DNA from: an uncultured Pelagibacteraceae bacterium
GTDB lineage: Bacteria; Pseudomonadota; Alphaproteobacteria; Pelagibacterales; Pelagibacteraceae
NCBI GenBank assembly: GCA_902623395.1
Contig: CACNTN010000005.1
Span: 1-64,000, forward strand
DNA: 64,000 nucleotides
Direction: 5' to 3'
The position numbers and the translations under genes are program-made. The notes under the pieces are model-generated. The model had not been told where the DNA came from. It made no database searches and saw nothing but the letters and a program-made list of their open reading frames with translations. This document shows, piece by piece, positions 10,341 through 19,076 of the stretch. The stretch's first letter is position 1. Each line of letters begins with the position of its first letter.

Positions 10341-11495
10341 ATGAAATGTAAAATTTTTTTAACAATATTTTATATACTTTTTGTGTTTAATTCTAATCTA
10401 TTTAGTAGTGAAAATAATAAAACATTAAAAGTTGGTTTGCTGGCTCCATTATCTGGACCTTACAGCGAAACAGGCAATTCTCTTTTATATTCCCTTCAAT
10501 TAGCGCTTGAGGAAATAAACGATAAAAATGTTATAATTGTTCCCAGAGACTCAGGTTTAAATAATAGCGAAAAATTAAAATCAGCAGTGGATGAAATGAA
10601 ATTAGCTGGAGTCAAAATAATTATTGGCCCCACTACTCATGAAGAATTTAACCAAATAAAGAGGTACAATGATTTGGTATTTATCTCGCCTTCAAATATT
10701 GATCCTAAGTTATCGAACAATATAATAAGCATAGGAGTAAGTCTAGAGTCCCAACTTATTGCCTTAACTAATTTTATAAAAAAACAAAAAAAAACAAAAA
10801 CGATTATAATGTATCCTAAAAATGAGTATTTAGAACTAATTGAAAATAAAATACAGAGTTTAAATCTTAAAAATATTAAAACATTTACATATAGTCCTAA
10901 TCCTGAAATTCTTACTGGTGAAATTGAAACATTAACAAATTATGCTCAAAGGAAAAAAAATTTAGAATTAAGAAAAAAAATGTTTGAAGATAAGGAGGAT
11001 GAACAATCGATAAAAGAATTAGATCGATTAGAACAACTATATACTTTAGGTAGAGTAAACTTCGACTCTGTCATTATCATTGACTTTGGCAACAATTTAA
11101 AAAGTGTTTTAACTTCTTTGGTTTATACAGATGTAAACCAAAATAATGTTTTGTTTACTACAATTAATCAATGGTTTGATGAAAGTATATTTTACGAAAA
11201 TACAATAAAAAATTTATATTATCCATCAGTAAATTATAAAGAATTTAAAAAATATAATAACAAATATTTTAAAAAATTTAAATCATATCCTAACGAAATT
11301 ACAATTTTAACTTATGATGCGCTTGGATTAATTTATTATGCCTGGAAAAAAAATGGAAAAATTAATTCAGTAAACGATTTTTTATTTAAAAATAAAATTA
11401 AAGGAAAAATAGGTACTTTTAGTTTTAAAAATGGAAAAGTAAATCAAGAACTTAATATCTATAAAGCTGAAAATAATAAGTTTATTAAATTTTAA
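10341..11495 (+). CDS. LpoA-like penicillin-binding-protein activator / periplasmic ligand-binding protein
   Basis: An exported protein with a signal peptide (MKCKIFLTIFYILFVFNSNL) followed by a type 1 periplasmic-binding fold starting LKVGLLAPLSGPYSETGNSL. Among alphaproteobacteria, proteins of this type next to rsmI are usually annotated as penicillin-binding protein activators related to LpoA. The divergent arrangement with rsmI supports that assignment (inference). I chose ATG 10341 over an in-frame GTG at 10326 because it starts directly at the signal peptide and does not run into the rsmI start. The stop overlaps rdgB by 11 bp. Confidence 0.72.
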   Translation: MKCKIFLTIFYILFVFNSNLFSSENNKTLKVGLLAPLSGPYSETGNSLLYSLQLALEEINDKNVIIVPRDSGLNNSEKLKSAVDEMKLAGVKIIIGPTTHEEFNQIKRYNDLVFISPSNIDPKLSNNIISIGVSLESQLIALTNFIKKQKKTKTIIMYPKNEYLELIENKIQSLNLKNIKTFTYSPNPEILTGEIETLTNYAQRKKNLELRKKMFEDKEDEQSIKELDRLEQLYTLGRVNFDSVIIIDFGNNLKSVLTSLVYTDVNQNNVLFTTINQWFDESIFYENTIKNLYYPSVNYKEFKKYNNKYFKKFKSYPNEITILTYDALGLIYYAWKKNGKINSVNDFLFKNKIKGKIGTFSFKNGKVNQELNIYKAENNKFIKF

Positions 11496-12060
11496 TTTTT
11501 CTTTTTAATTTTTGATAAGCTATATATCTGTGATCCATACTAATTTTTTTTAATTTAGACATCTGACCAAAAGTAATGTTTTTCTTATCAGGAATAAAAA
11601 TAGGATCATATCCAAATCCTTTATTTCCGATAATTTTATTTGTAATTATTCCATTAATTTTTCCCTCTACAGAAATTACCTTTTTATTAATGTCTTTATA
11701 AGAAAGACTGCATACAAAGGTTGCTTTTCTGTTTTTTTTTGACTTCATTTTTTTAAGTATAAATTTCATTGCTTTGTGAAAGCCTCCGCATTTTTTTGCT
11801 AATCTTGCAGAATATATTCCCGGTTTATTATCTAAGGCTTTTATACATAAGCCTGAGTCGTCTGATATTATAGGGCACTTTACATATTTAGAAAAAAAAT
11901 TTGCTTTAATCTTTGAATTTGAAATAAATGATTTTCCAGTTTCTTTTGGACTTTTTATTTTGAGCTTGATTGGTGATATTTTTCTCAAATTTTTAGGCAA
12001 TAAATATGCTATTTCCTTGAATTTTCCTTTGTTATGAGTCCCTATTAATATTTTTTTCAT
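11485..12060 (-). CDS. rdgB: XTP/dITP diphosphatase (RdgB/HAM1 family)
   Basis: House-cleaning pyrophosphatase that hydrolyses non-canonical purine triphosphates (ITP, XTP). Seen: the N-terminal IGTHNKGKFKEI motif, SDDSGLCIKALDNKPGIYSAR in the middle, and GKGFGYDPIF-like GNKGFGYDPIFI near the C-terminus. At 191 residues the length is normal. It is divergent from grpE with 45 bp between the start codons. Confidence 0.95.
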   Translation of the reverse strand: MKKILIGTHNKGKFKEIAYLLPKNLRKISPIKLKIKSPKETGKSFISNSKIKANFFSKYVKCPIISDDSGLCIKALDNKPGIYSARLAKKCGGFHKAMKFILKKMKSKKNRKATFVCSLSYKDINKKVISVEGKINGIITNKIIGNKGFGYDPIFIPDKKNITFGQMSKLKKISMDHRYIAYQKLKRKIKI

Positions 12061-12105
12061 ATCCAGCCTAGTAATTTAATAAGTACTTACTATATAGCAA
12101 GTTAA

Positions 12106-12708
12106 ATGAGTGAAAATAATAATCAAAAAAAAGAAAAGCCTCAAGAAGATAAAAATAAAGAAGTCAAGACTTCTGAAAATACTGAAAATATTAAAACTAA
12201 AGACAAAACGATTGAGGAAAAGTTAGCTGAGTCTGAAGAGAAATTATTAAGATCTCTTGCAGAAATTGAAAATCAAAGAAGAAGGTTTGAAAAAGATATT
12301 AAAGATGCATTTGAATTTGGATCTTTTAACTTTGCTAAAGAGAGCTTAGCTATTCTTGATAATCTTCAAAGAGCAAAAGTTGCTATTAATAATGATGAAA
12401 AACTTAAAAATAATAGTGACTTAAATAGGTTTTTAGAAAATATAACTATCATAGAAAAAGATTTAATCTCTATATTTGAAAAAAATAAAATTAAAAAAAT
12501 AGATGTAGATAAAAAAAAATTTGATCCAAACTTTCATCAAGCTATGACAGAAATTGAGGATGAAAAATCTGATCCTGGTACAATACTTAACGAAATCCAA
12601 GCTGGCTATATGCTAGGTGATAGGCTTTTAAGACCCGCACTAGTAAGTGTTTCCAAGAAAAAATCTGTCAAAGATCAGGAAAATAAGGACAAAAAAGAGG
12701 AAAAATAG
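12106..12708 (+). CDS. grpE: Nucleotide exchange factor GrpE
   Basis: Co-chaperone that releases ADP from DnaK. An acidic/basic N-terminal tail (about 1-40) leads to a long coiled-coil helix (LLRSLAEIENQRRRFEKD). The C-terminal GrpE signature region has FDPNFHQAM and GTILNEIQAGYMLGDRLLRPALV. It has 200 residues and starts the grpE-dnaK-dnaJ chaperone block. The 51-bp gap before dnaK contains a separate heat-shock-type promoter. Confidence 0.97.
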   Translation: MSENNNQKKEKPQEDKNKEVKTSENTENIKTKDKTIEEKLAESEEKLLRSLAEIENQRRRFEKDIKDAFEFGSFNFAKESLAILDNLQRAKVAINNDEKLKNNSDLNRFLENITIIEKDLISIFEKNKIKKIDVDKKKFDPNFHQAMTEIEDEKSDPGTILNEIQAGYMLGDRLLRPALVSVSKKKSVKDQENKDKKEEK

Positions 12709-12709
12709 A

Positions 12710-12737
12710 CTTGTAGATACAAAATTAACACCCATAT
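12710..12737 (+). promoter_or_regulatory. RpoH (sigma-32)-type promoter upstream of dnaK
   Basis: A -35-like CTTGTAG (12710-12716) and a -10-like CCCATAT (12731-12737) are separated by 14 bp. This resembles the sigma-32 consensus CTTGAA / CCCCATnT. It lies in the short gap between the grpE stop and the dnaK start, where a heat-shock promoter makes sense. A transcript starting near 12744 would include the Shine-Dalgarno-like AAAGGA before the dnaK ATG. Seen by eye only. Confidence 0.6.
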
Positions 12738-12759
12738 AAATATCACAAAAGGAAATTTA

Positions 12760-14688
12760 ATGAGTAAAGTTATAGGAATAGATTTAGGTACAACAAATTC
12801 ATGCGTTGCTATTATGGATGGAACGCAAGCAAAAGTCCTAGAAAATGTTGAAGGTGCAAGAACAACCCCTTCTGTAGTAGCTTTTTTAGAGAATGATGAA
12901 AAACTAGTAGGTCAACCAGCTAAAAGACAAGCTGTAACAAATGCGGGTGATACAATTTTTGCCGCTAAAAGACTTATTGGAAGAAAATTTGATGGTCCAT
13001 CAGTTCAGAAGGATATCTCAAAAGTTCCTTACAAAATTGTAAAATCAGATAATGGAGATGCTTGGGTTGAAGGTAAAGGTAAAAAATATTCACCTGCTCA
13101 AATCTCCGCCTTTGTTTTACAGAAAATGAAAGAGACTGCAGAAAAATATTTAGGTCAAGCTGTTACTAAAGCTGTAATAACCGTTCCTGCATATTTTAAT
13201 GACTCGCAAAGACAAGCTACAAAAGATGCAGGTAAAATTGCTGGATTAGAAGTTTTAAGAATTATAAATGAACCTACTGCTGCTTCTTTAGCTTATGGTT
13301 TGGATAAAAAAGGTGGAAAAAAAATCGCTGTATATGACTTAGGTGGTGGAACATTTGATATATCAATTTTAGAAATTGGCGACGGCGTATTTGAAGTTAA
13401 ATCAACTAACGGAGATACTTTTCTTGGTGGTGAAGATTTTGACGATGCAATTGTAGAGTATCTTGCGAATGAATTTAAAAAAGATAACGGTATAGATTTA
13501 AAAACTGATAAACTTGCACTTCAAAGATTAAAAGAAGCAGCAGAAAAAGCAAAGATTGAGCTCTCATCAGCAGCACAAACAGAAATAAATTTACCGTTTA
13601 TAACTGCTGATAAAACTGGTCCTAAACATTTAAATTTAAAGTTCACTAGAGCAAAACTAGAAGCTTTAGTTCAAGAATTAGTCGATAGAACTTTAGAGCC
13701 GTGCAAAACTGCTTTGAAAGACTCAGGTTTCTCTGCAGCAGAAATTAATGAAGTGGTTCTTGTAGGTGGAATGACAAGAATGCCTAAAATTATTGAAACT
13801 GTAAAAAACTTTTTTGGAAAAGAACCAAACAAAAGCGTTAACCCTGATGAAGTTGTAGCGATGGGTGCAGCAATACAAGGCGGTGTACTACAAGGTGATG
13901 TGAAAGATGTGCTGCTTTTAGATGTAACACCTCTTTCTTTGGGAATAGAAACTTTAGGTGGAGTGTCTACAAAATTAATTGAAAAAAATACGACTATTCC
14001 AACTAAAAAAAGTCAAGTTTTTTCAACAGCTGAAGACAATCAGCCTGCCGTATCTATCAGAGTTCTTCAAGGTGAAAGAGAAATGGCTGCTGATAATAAA
14101 ATATTAGGTAATTTTGAATTAGTAGGAATACCACCGGCTGCGAGAGGTACACCTCAAATTGAAGTAACATTTGATATTGACGCTAATGGTATCGTAAATG
14201 TTTCTGCTAAAGATAAAGGAACCGGAAAAGAGCAAAAAATACAAATTCAAGCATCTGGAGGACTGTCAGATGAGGAAATAAATAAAATGGTCAAAGATGC
14301 TGAGGCGAATAAAGAATCTGATAAGAAAAAAAGGGAGTCTGTAGATGCGAGAAACCAAGCTGATAGTTTAGTTTTCTCTACAGAAAAAAGTTTAAAAGAA
14401 CACGGTGATAAAATTTCAGCTGAAGAGAAGAAAGCTATAGAGAATGGTATAGCTGATTTAAAGAAATCTTTAGAGGGAACAGATGCGGAAGATATAAAGA
14501 AAAAAACACAAAGTTTAATCCAAGTTTCAATGAAATTAGGTGAGGCGGTTTACAAAAGCCAACAAAAACCTGGACCAGGTAAATCAGAAAGTCCAAAAGA
14601 TGCTAAACCTAATGATAAAGATAACGTAGTTGATGCTGATTTTGAAGACGTAAAAGAAAAAGAAGAAGATAAAGAAAAAAGCGCCTAA
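12760..14688 (+). CDS. dnaK: Chaperone DnaK (Hsp70)
   Basis: ATP-driven protein-folding chaperone. Seen: the nucleotide-binding signature [13 protein letters not shown] at the N-terminus, the [12 protein letters not shown] phosphate motif, the [12 protein letters not shown] motif, the linker [18 protein letters not shown] leading into the substrate-binding domain (from about residue 385), and the charged tail ending [14 protein letters not shown]. At 642 residues it is full length. The ribosome-binding site is AAAGGA, about 9 bases upstream. It works with GrpE and DnaJ encoded on either side. Confidence 0.99.
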   Translation: MSKVIGIDLGTTNSCVAIMDGTQAKVLENVEGARTTPSVVAFLENDEKLVGQPAKRQAVTNAGDTIFAAKRLIGRKFDGPSVQKDISKVPYKIVKSDNGDAWVEGKGKKYSPAQISAFVLQKMKETAEKYLGQAVTKAVITVPAYFNDSQRQATKDAGKIAGLEVLRIINEPTAASLAYGLDKKGGKKIAVYDLGGGTFDISILEIGDGVFEVKSTNGDTFLGGEDFDDAIVEYLANEFKKDNGIDLKTDKLALQRLKEAAEKAKIELSSAAQTEINLPFITADKTGPKHLNLKFTRAKLEALVQELVDRTLEPCKTALKDSGFSAAEINEVVLVGGMTRMPKIIETVKNFFGKEPNKSVNPDEVVAMGAAIQGGVLQGDVKDVLLLDVTPLSLGIETLGGVSTKLIEKNTTIPTKKSQVFSTAEDNQPAVSIRVLQGEREMAADNKILGNFELVGIPPAARGTPQIEVTFDIDANGIVNVSAKDKGTGKEQKIQIQASGGLSDEEINKMVKDAEANKESDKKKRESVDARNQADSLVFSTEKSLKEHGDKISAEEKKAIENGIADLKKSLEGTDAEDIKKKTQSLIQVSMKLGEAVYKSQQKPGPGKSESPKDAKPNDKDNVVDADFEDVKEKEEDKEKSA

Positions 14689-14708
14689 GAAAATAAAGGA
14701 GACGTCCT

Positions 14709-15830
14709 GTGGCTAAAAGAGATTGTTATGATGTCTTAGGTGTACCAAGATCTGCATCCAAAGACGATATTAAAAAAGCTTATAGAAAACTCGCTCTCAA
14801 ATACCATCCAGACAAGAATAAAGGTGATAAAACTTCTGAGGAAAAATTTAAAGAAGCTAGTGAGGCTTATCACATCCTTTCAGATGAAAAGAGAAAAGCT
14901 AATTATGATCAGTTTGGACACGCTGCTTTTGAAGGCGGTGGTGGAGGTGGTCAAGGATTTGGTGGTTTTGATACATCATCCTTTTCAGATATTTTTGAGG
15001 ATTTCTTCAGCGATTTTGGTGGAAGTGGCTCCACTAGAAGATCTAGTAATAGGGGAAATGATTTAAGGTACGATGTTAATATCGATTTAGAAGAAGCTTA
15101 CAAAGGTATTCAAAAAAACGTTAAGTACACAACTTACAAAGCTTGTTCTTCTTGTTCTGGAAGCGGCGCTGCAAAAGGTTCAAAACCTGTTAGGTGTGAC
15201 TACTGTTCTGGTAGAGGAAAAGTAAGAACGAACCAAGGATTTTTTACTGTTCAACAAACTTGTCCTCAATGTAGCGGATACGGAGAAATGATTAACGACC
15301 CATGCAGTAGATGTAGTGGTAACGGAAAAGTGCAATCTAGCGAAAATGTGACAGTAAAAATTCCTAAAGGAGTTGATGATGGCACAAGAATCAGAGTATC
15401 TGGCAAAGGTGAGGCAGGATCAAAAGGCGGTTCTAGTGGAGATCTATATTTATTTATATCTATAGATAATCATGACATCTTTAAAAGAGCTGATGAAAAT
15501 TTATACTACGAACTTCCAATTTCTTTTACAGATGCTGCACTTGGAACTTCAGTTGAAGTTCCATCAATTGATGGAGGTAAATCGAAAATCAAAATTCCAG
15601 CTGGAACACAGCACGGCAAACAATTCAGACTAAGAGGAAAAGGTATGCCAGTTTTGAGGGGAGGCGCTTTTGGAGATTTATATATAAGAATAAATACTCA
15701 GGTTCCAACTTCATTAACTAAAAAACAAAAAGAAATTCTTGAAGAATTTAATCAAATTGAGAGCAATAAACCTGATCCAGTCATTAAAAGTTTTTTTGAG
15801 AAAGCCAAAAAGTTTTGGAGAAATTCCTAG
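14709..15830 (+). CDS. dnaJ: Chaperone DnaJ (Hsp40)
   Basis: J-domain co-chaperone that stimulates DnaK ATPase. Seen: a J domain (residues 1-70) with the HPD motif in LKYHPDKN, a Gly/Phe-rich linker (about 75-115), a zinc region with four CxxCxGxG repeats ([32 protein letters not shown]), and C-terminal substrate-binding domains. It starts with GTG, preceded by a strong AAAGGAGA ribosome-binding site at 14695-14702. It is 20 bp downstream of dnaK. Confidence 0.98.
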   Translation: MAKRDCYDVLGVPRSASKDDIKKAYRKLALKYHPDKNKGDKTSEEKFKEASEAYHILSDEKRKANYDQFGHAAFEGGGGGGQGFGGFDTSSFSDIFEDFFSDFGGSGSTRRSSNRGNDLRYDVNIDLEEAYKGIQKNVKYTTYKACSSCSGSGAAKGSKPVRCDYCSGRGKVRTNQGFFTVQQTCPQCSGYGEMINDPCSRCSGNGKVQSSENVTVKIPKGVDDGTRIRVSGKGEAGSKGGSSGDLYLFISIDNHDIFKRADENLYYELPISFTDAALGTSVEVPSIDGGKSKIKIPAGTQHGKQFRLRGKGMPVLRGGAFGDLYIRINTQVPTSLTKKQKEILEEFNQIESNKPDPVIKSFFEKAKKFWRNS

Positions 15831-15836
15831 TATATA

Positions 15837-16007
15837 ATGAGCACTGATCAAATAATGTCTGCAATTTTTCTTATTGCAGTATTAATTTTAATTTTACCTA
15901 GTTTTCTTTCCACCAACTATAAATTAAAAGAATTTTTAAGAAATTTATCTATTTGGGCTATAATTACGCTAGTTATTATTGTAATCATTTATTTTATTAG
16001 TTTATGA
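15837..16007 (+). CDS. Small two-helix membrane protein (56 aa)
   Basis: An ATG-initiated 56-codon reading frame filling the gap between dnaJ and dapB. Its stop TGA overlaps the dapB ATG by four bases (ATGA), a coupling arrangement seen at real operon junctions here. The peptide has two hydrophobic helices (about 7-24 and 38-55) separated by a polar stretch (STNYKLKEFLRN), giving a hairpin topology. The pattern resembles the N-terminal membrane segment of alphaproteobacterial retropepsin-like (TIGR02281) proteins without the protease domain. That is a weak inference; the function is unknown. Confidence 0.7.
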   Translation: MSTDQIMSAIFLIAVLILILPSFLSTNYKLKEFLRNLSIWAIITLVIIVIIYFISL

Positions 16008-16780
16008 GAAAAATAAATTTATCTATTTCTGGATGTATGGGAAGAATGGGTCAGCAACTCATTAAATCCTCAAAAAAAAATAAAAATTTTAAATTAGTTT
16101 CTTTAACAGAAAATAGGTTAATAAATAAAAAAATTGCTGGGTTAAAACCATCTAAAAACAGCGTTGATGCATTCAAGAAATCTAATGTAATAATAGACTT
16201 TACTGTTCCTAAGTGCACTTTAGAAATACTTAAGATTGCTTCTAAATTAAAAAAAAAAGTTGTTATTGGAACAACAGGTTTTTCAAAAAAAGAGGAAAAT
16301 TTAATTAAAAAGTTTTCTAGAAAAATTCCTATACTTAAAGCAGGTAATATGAGTTTAGGTGTAAATTTGCTCATGTATTTAACCGAAATCGCTTCAAAAT
16401 CTCTTGGAAATAATTTTTTGAGTAAAATTTATGAGGTACACCATAAACACAAAATTGATTACCCTTCTGGTACAGCTTTAATGCTAGGTAAAGGAATAGC
16501 TGATGGTAAAAATAAATATTTTTATAATTTAATTGGTAAGAAATATTTAAATAAAAAAACATTTCCGTATGCAAAAAAAATTAACTTTAACTCTATTCGT
16601 AAAGGTGAAGTTATTGGTGAGCATGAAGTAAGGTTTTCTAGTGGAAAAGAAATTATAAAACTTAATCACGAGTCTTTTGATAGAGCTTTATACTCCGAAG
16701 GTGCATTAGCTGCTGCTGCCTGGCTAATGTCAAAAAAAGCAGGTCTTTATTCTATGAGAGACCTTCTTAACTTTAAGTGA
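16004..16780 (+). CDS. dapB: 4-hydroxy-tetrahydrodipicolinate reductase
   Basis: NAD(P)H-dependent step of lysine and meso-diaminopimelate synthesis. Seen: the N-terminal nucleotide-binding ISGCMGRMGQ (residues 6-15), VVIGTTGFS, the NMSLGVNLL segment, and the catalytic/substrate-binding EVHHKHKIDYPSGTAL motif containing the HHxxKxDxPSGTA core. At 258 residues it is normal length. It overlaps the small membrane-protein gene upstream (ATGA) and nth downstream (GTGA). Confidence 0.97.
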   Translation: MRKINLSISGCMGRMGQQLIKSSKKNKNFKLVSLTENRLINKKIAGLKPSKNSVDAFKKSNVIIDFTVPKCTLEILKIASKLKKKVVIGTTGFSKKEENLIKKFSRKIPILKAGNMSLGVNLLMYLTEIASKSLGNNFLSKIYEVHHKHKIDYPSGTALMLGKGIADGKNKYFYNLIGKKYLNKKTFPYAKKINFNSIRKGEVIGEHEVRFSSGKEIIKLNHESFDRALYSEGALAAAAWLMSKKAGLYSMRDLLNFK

Positions 16781-17430
16781 AAAATAAAGATAAAGCTAAA
16801 GTTATTTTAAGGATATTAAATAAAACTTATCCTAAAGTTCCTATACCTTTAAATTATAAGAATACTTTTACTCTTTTAGTTTCAGTTCTTCTTTCAGCAC
16901 AGTGTACTGACGTAAATGTTAACAATGTAACAAAAGATATATATCCAAAATACAATAAACCTCAACATTTTGTAAAACTCGGTAGAAAAAAAATTGAGAA
17001 GTTAATTAAAAGAATTGGAATATTTAGGGTAAAAGCTAAAAGCATCTTTTATTTATCAAAAACACTAATTGAAAAATATAAGGGCAAAGTGCCAAAAACA
17101 TATGCAGAATTGGAACAGTTACCGGGCGTAGGTCACAAAACTGCGAGTGTTGTTATGTCTCAAGGATTTGGTTTTCCTGCTTTTCCAGTTGATACACATA
17201 TTCACAGGTTAGCTCAAAGATGGGGTTTAACTAATGGAAAAAATGTTATTCAAACAGAAAAAGATTTAAAAAAAGTTTTTCCTAAAAAGTACTGGAATAA
17301 ACTTCACTTACAAATAATTTGGTATGGAAGAGAATATTGTAAAGCCCGAGATTGTTATGGAATAACTTGTAAAATTTGTAAAAGCTGTTATCCCAATAGA
17401 AAAAAACCTATTAAAACAAAGAAAGCTTAA
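16777..17430 (+). CDS. nth: Endonuclease III (DNA glycosylase/AP lyase)
   Basis: Base-excision repair enzyme for oxidised pyrimidines. Seen: a helix-hairpin-helix with LPGVGHKTASVV containing the catalytic lysine, and FPVDTHIHRLAQRWGL containing the catalytic aspartate. The C-terminal Fe-S region reads CKARDCYGITCKICKSC. Its cysteine spacing does not match the usual C-x6-C-x2-C-x5-C pattern. The GTG start overlaps the dapB stop (GTGA). The catalytic assignment is firm; the cluster type is uncertain. Confidence 0.93.
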   Translation: MKNKDKAKVILRILNKTYPKVPIPLNYKNTFTLLVSVLLSAQCTDVNVNNVTKDIYPKYNKPQHFVKLGRKKIEKLIKRIGIFRVKAKSIFYLSKTLIEKYKGKVPKTYAELEQLPGVGHKTASVVMSQGFGFPAFPVDTHIHRLAQRWGLTNGKNVIQTEKDLKKVFPKKYWNKLHLQIIWYGREYCKARDCYGITCKICKSCYPNRKKPIKTKKA

Positions 17431-18363
17431 ATGAAAATCTTAGGAATTGGCAACGCTATCGTTGATGTAATTTGTAAAGTTGATGACAAATTTATTACTC
17501 AAAATAATTTAACAAAGAGTACAATGAAGCTCGTTGATGAAACTGAATTTAAAAAACTGTTATCTACTCTTAAAATAGAAGAAACTGTCTCTGGTGGATC
17601 AGTGGCAAACTCAATAGTAGGTCTTTCCCAACTTGGAAACAAAGTAGGTTTTATAGGTAAAGTAAGCGATGATAATTTGGGCATTAAGTACGAGGAAGGT
17701 TTGAAAAAAGAAAATGTAGACTTTTTTTACTCAAAAAAAAAAGAAACTATTTCAACAGGAACTTGTTTAATATTAATAACACCAGATTCTGAAAGAACTA
17801 TGGTAACTTTTCTTGGCACTGCTGGAAAAATAAATGAAAAAGATATTGATGCTAATGCAGTGAAGAATAGTGATATCTTATTTCTTGAGGGATATCTTTG
17901 GGATGAAGGTGAGCCAAAAAAAGCTTTCGAAAAAGCTATAAATAATGCAAATAAAGTCGCAATGTCATTGTCAGATTTATTTTGTGTAGAGAGACATAAA
18001 CCTCACTTTTTAGATCTAGTTAAAAATAAATTAAATATCACTTTTGCAAACGAACAAGAAATTATGTCTTTAATTGATACCAAAAAATTTGAAGAAGTAA
18101 TTAATTTTGCGAAAGAGATAAATAAGTTAATTGTTGTCACTCGCGGAAACAAAGGTGCTGTTGCAATAAATAAAAATGAAATCTTAGAATGTTCTGCTAA
18201 GAATAATCTCAAAATTAAAGATTTAACAGGTGCAGGAGATTTATTTGCAGGTGGTTTTCTTCATGGGTTAATTAATAAAAAATCAATTAAAGAAAGTTTA
18301 GCAATAGGAACAGAAATGTCCTCTAAAGTAATACAAATTATCGGGGCAAGGCTAAATAATTAA
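17431..18363 (+). CDS. PfkB-family carbohydrate/nucleoside kinase (adenosine kinase-like)
   Basis: A ribokinase-fold kinase of 310 residues. Seen: the N-terminal GNAIVDVICKVDD, the substrate-binding GGSVANSIVGLSQLG near residue 50-65, and the C-terminal PfkB signature DLTGAGDLFAGGFLHGL with the catalytic aspartate. SAR11 and other alphaproteobacterial members are usually annotated as adenosine or sugar kinases; the substrate cannot be read from the sequence. Its ATG immediately follows the nth stop. The end is 3 bp from the convergent arfA-like gene. Confidence 0.85.
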   Translation: MKILGIGNAIVDVICKVDDKFITQNNLTKSTMKLVDETEFKKLLSTLKIEETVSGGSVANSIVGLSQLGNKVGFIGKVSDDNLGIKYEEGLKKENVDFFYSKKKETISTGTCLILITPDSERTMVTFLGTAGKINEKDIDANAVKNSDILFLEGYLWDEGEPKKAFEKAINNANKVAMSLSDLFCVERHKPHFLDLVKNKLNITFANEQEIMSLIDTKKFEEVINFAKEINKLIVVTRGNKGAVAINKNEILECSAKNNLKIKDLTGAGDLFAGGFLHGLINKKSIKESLAIGTEMSSKVIQIIGARLNN

Positions 18364-18366
18364 GTA

Positions 18367-18474
18367 CTATTTTTTCCTTCTCTTAAAGCTACCCTTACCT
18401 TTTTTTGGTTTAATAACTCTCTTTCTATACTTAGATGTAAAAAGATCTATAGCAATCTTATTTCTTTTTTTCAC
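18367..18474 (-). CDS. arfA: Alternative ribosome-rescue factor ArfA-like mini-protein (35 aa)
   Basis: A 35-residue basic peptide that starts with GTG. Its core RKRVIKPKKGKGSFKRRKK aligns with the ArfA pattern FRQRVEKNKKGKGSYMRK, and the upstream N-x-I-x3-L residues also fit. ArfA recruits RF2 to ribosomes stalled on mRNAs lacking a stop codon. The long C-terminal tail of enterobacterial ArfA is absent. Its GTG overlaps the stop of the upstream response-regulator gene (GTGA), which suggests translational coupling. Assignment is by motif recognition only. Confidence 0.78.
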   Translation of the reverse strand: MKKRNKIAIDLFTSKYRKRVIKPKKGKGSFKRRKK

Positions 18475-19076
18475 AAGAAATAACCATCTTTATTATTTTG
18501 TATGAAGTTCTCATCCATAAACTCTTCACTAATTTTTTTTCTTAGCCTATAAATATGAGTTTCTACAGTATGGGTATCAGCTTCTGATGAATAATTCCAA
18601 ACAGATATTAAAATTTTATCTTTCGAAATTGGCTTCTTATTAATTAAAAATAGTTCAATAAGCTGAACTTCTTTCTCTGTCAACGATACAAATTTTTTAG
18701 ATTTTAATAATTTTTTTTCATTCTTATCCAGTAAGTATTCATTTACTTTTATTGATGAATTTCTACTAAATCTTTTTTTAGCTACTATATTTTCTACAAT
18801 AGTATTAATTTCTTTTAACGAGGCTGGTAAATTTAAATTTACATCATAATTTACTGATTGTATCTTTTTATCTGATGCACAAATCTTTATAGAATTTGAA
18901 TTTTTAATAAAATTAAATTGCTTATTGTCATTTAAAGCATCATTGTGGAAAAGAATTATATCATATTTAGTATCTGAACTAGCTGAAATGATATTAAAGT
19001 TCAGAGATGACTTTAACTCATTTAATGTTGAAATAAATGAAGAAGGACCTAGAATTGTAACATTCAACTTATGCAT
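18471..19076 (-). CDS. OmpR-type winged-helix regulator with degenerate receiver domain
   Basis: A DNA-binding regulator of 201 residues. The C-terminal 80 residues form an OmpR/PhoB winged helix (SLTEKEVQLIELFL through DTHTVETHIYRLRKKI). The N-terminal ~110 residues look like a receiver fold, but the usual phospho-acceptor aspartate after the third strand is replaced in YDIILFHND, where histidine occupies that place. It is therefore probably phosphorylation-independent (inference). The start codon shares the palindrome ATGCAT with the divergent L,D-transpeptidase gene. The stop overlaps the arfA-like start. Confidence 0.8.
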   Translation of the reverse strand: MHKLNVTILGPSSFISTLNELKSSLNFNIISASSDTKYDIILFHNDALNDNKQFNFIKNSNSIKICASDKKIQSVNYDVNLNLPASLKEINTIVENIVAKKRFSRNSSIKVNEYLLDKNEKKLLKSKKFVSLTEKEVQLIELFLINKKPISKDKILISVWNYSSEADTHTVETHIYRLRKKISEEFMDENFIQNNKDGYFL

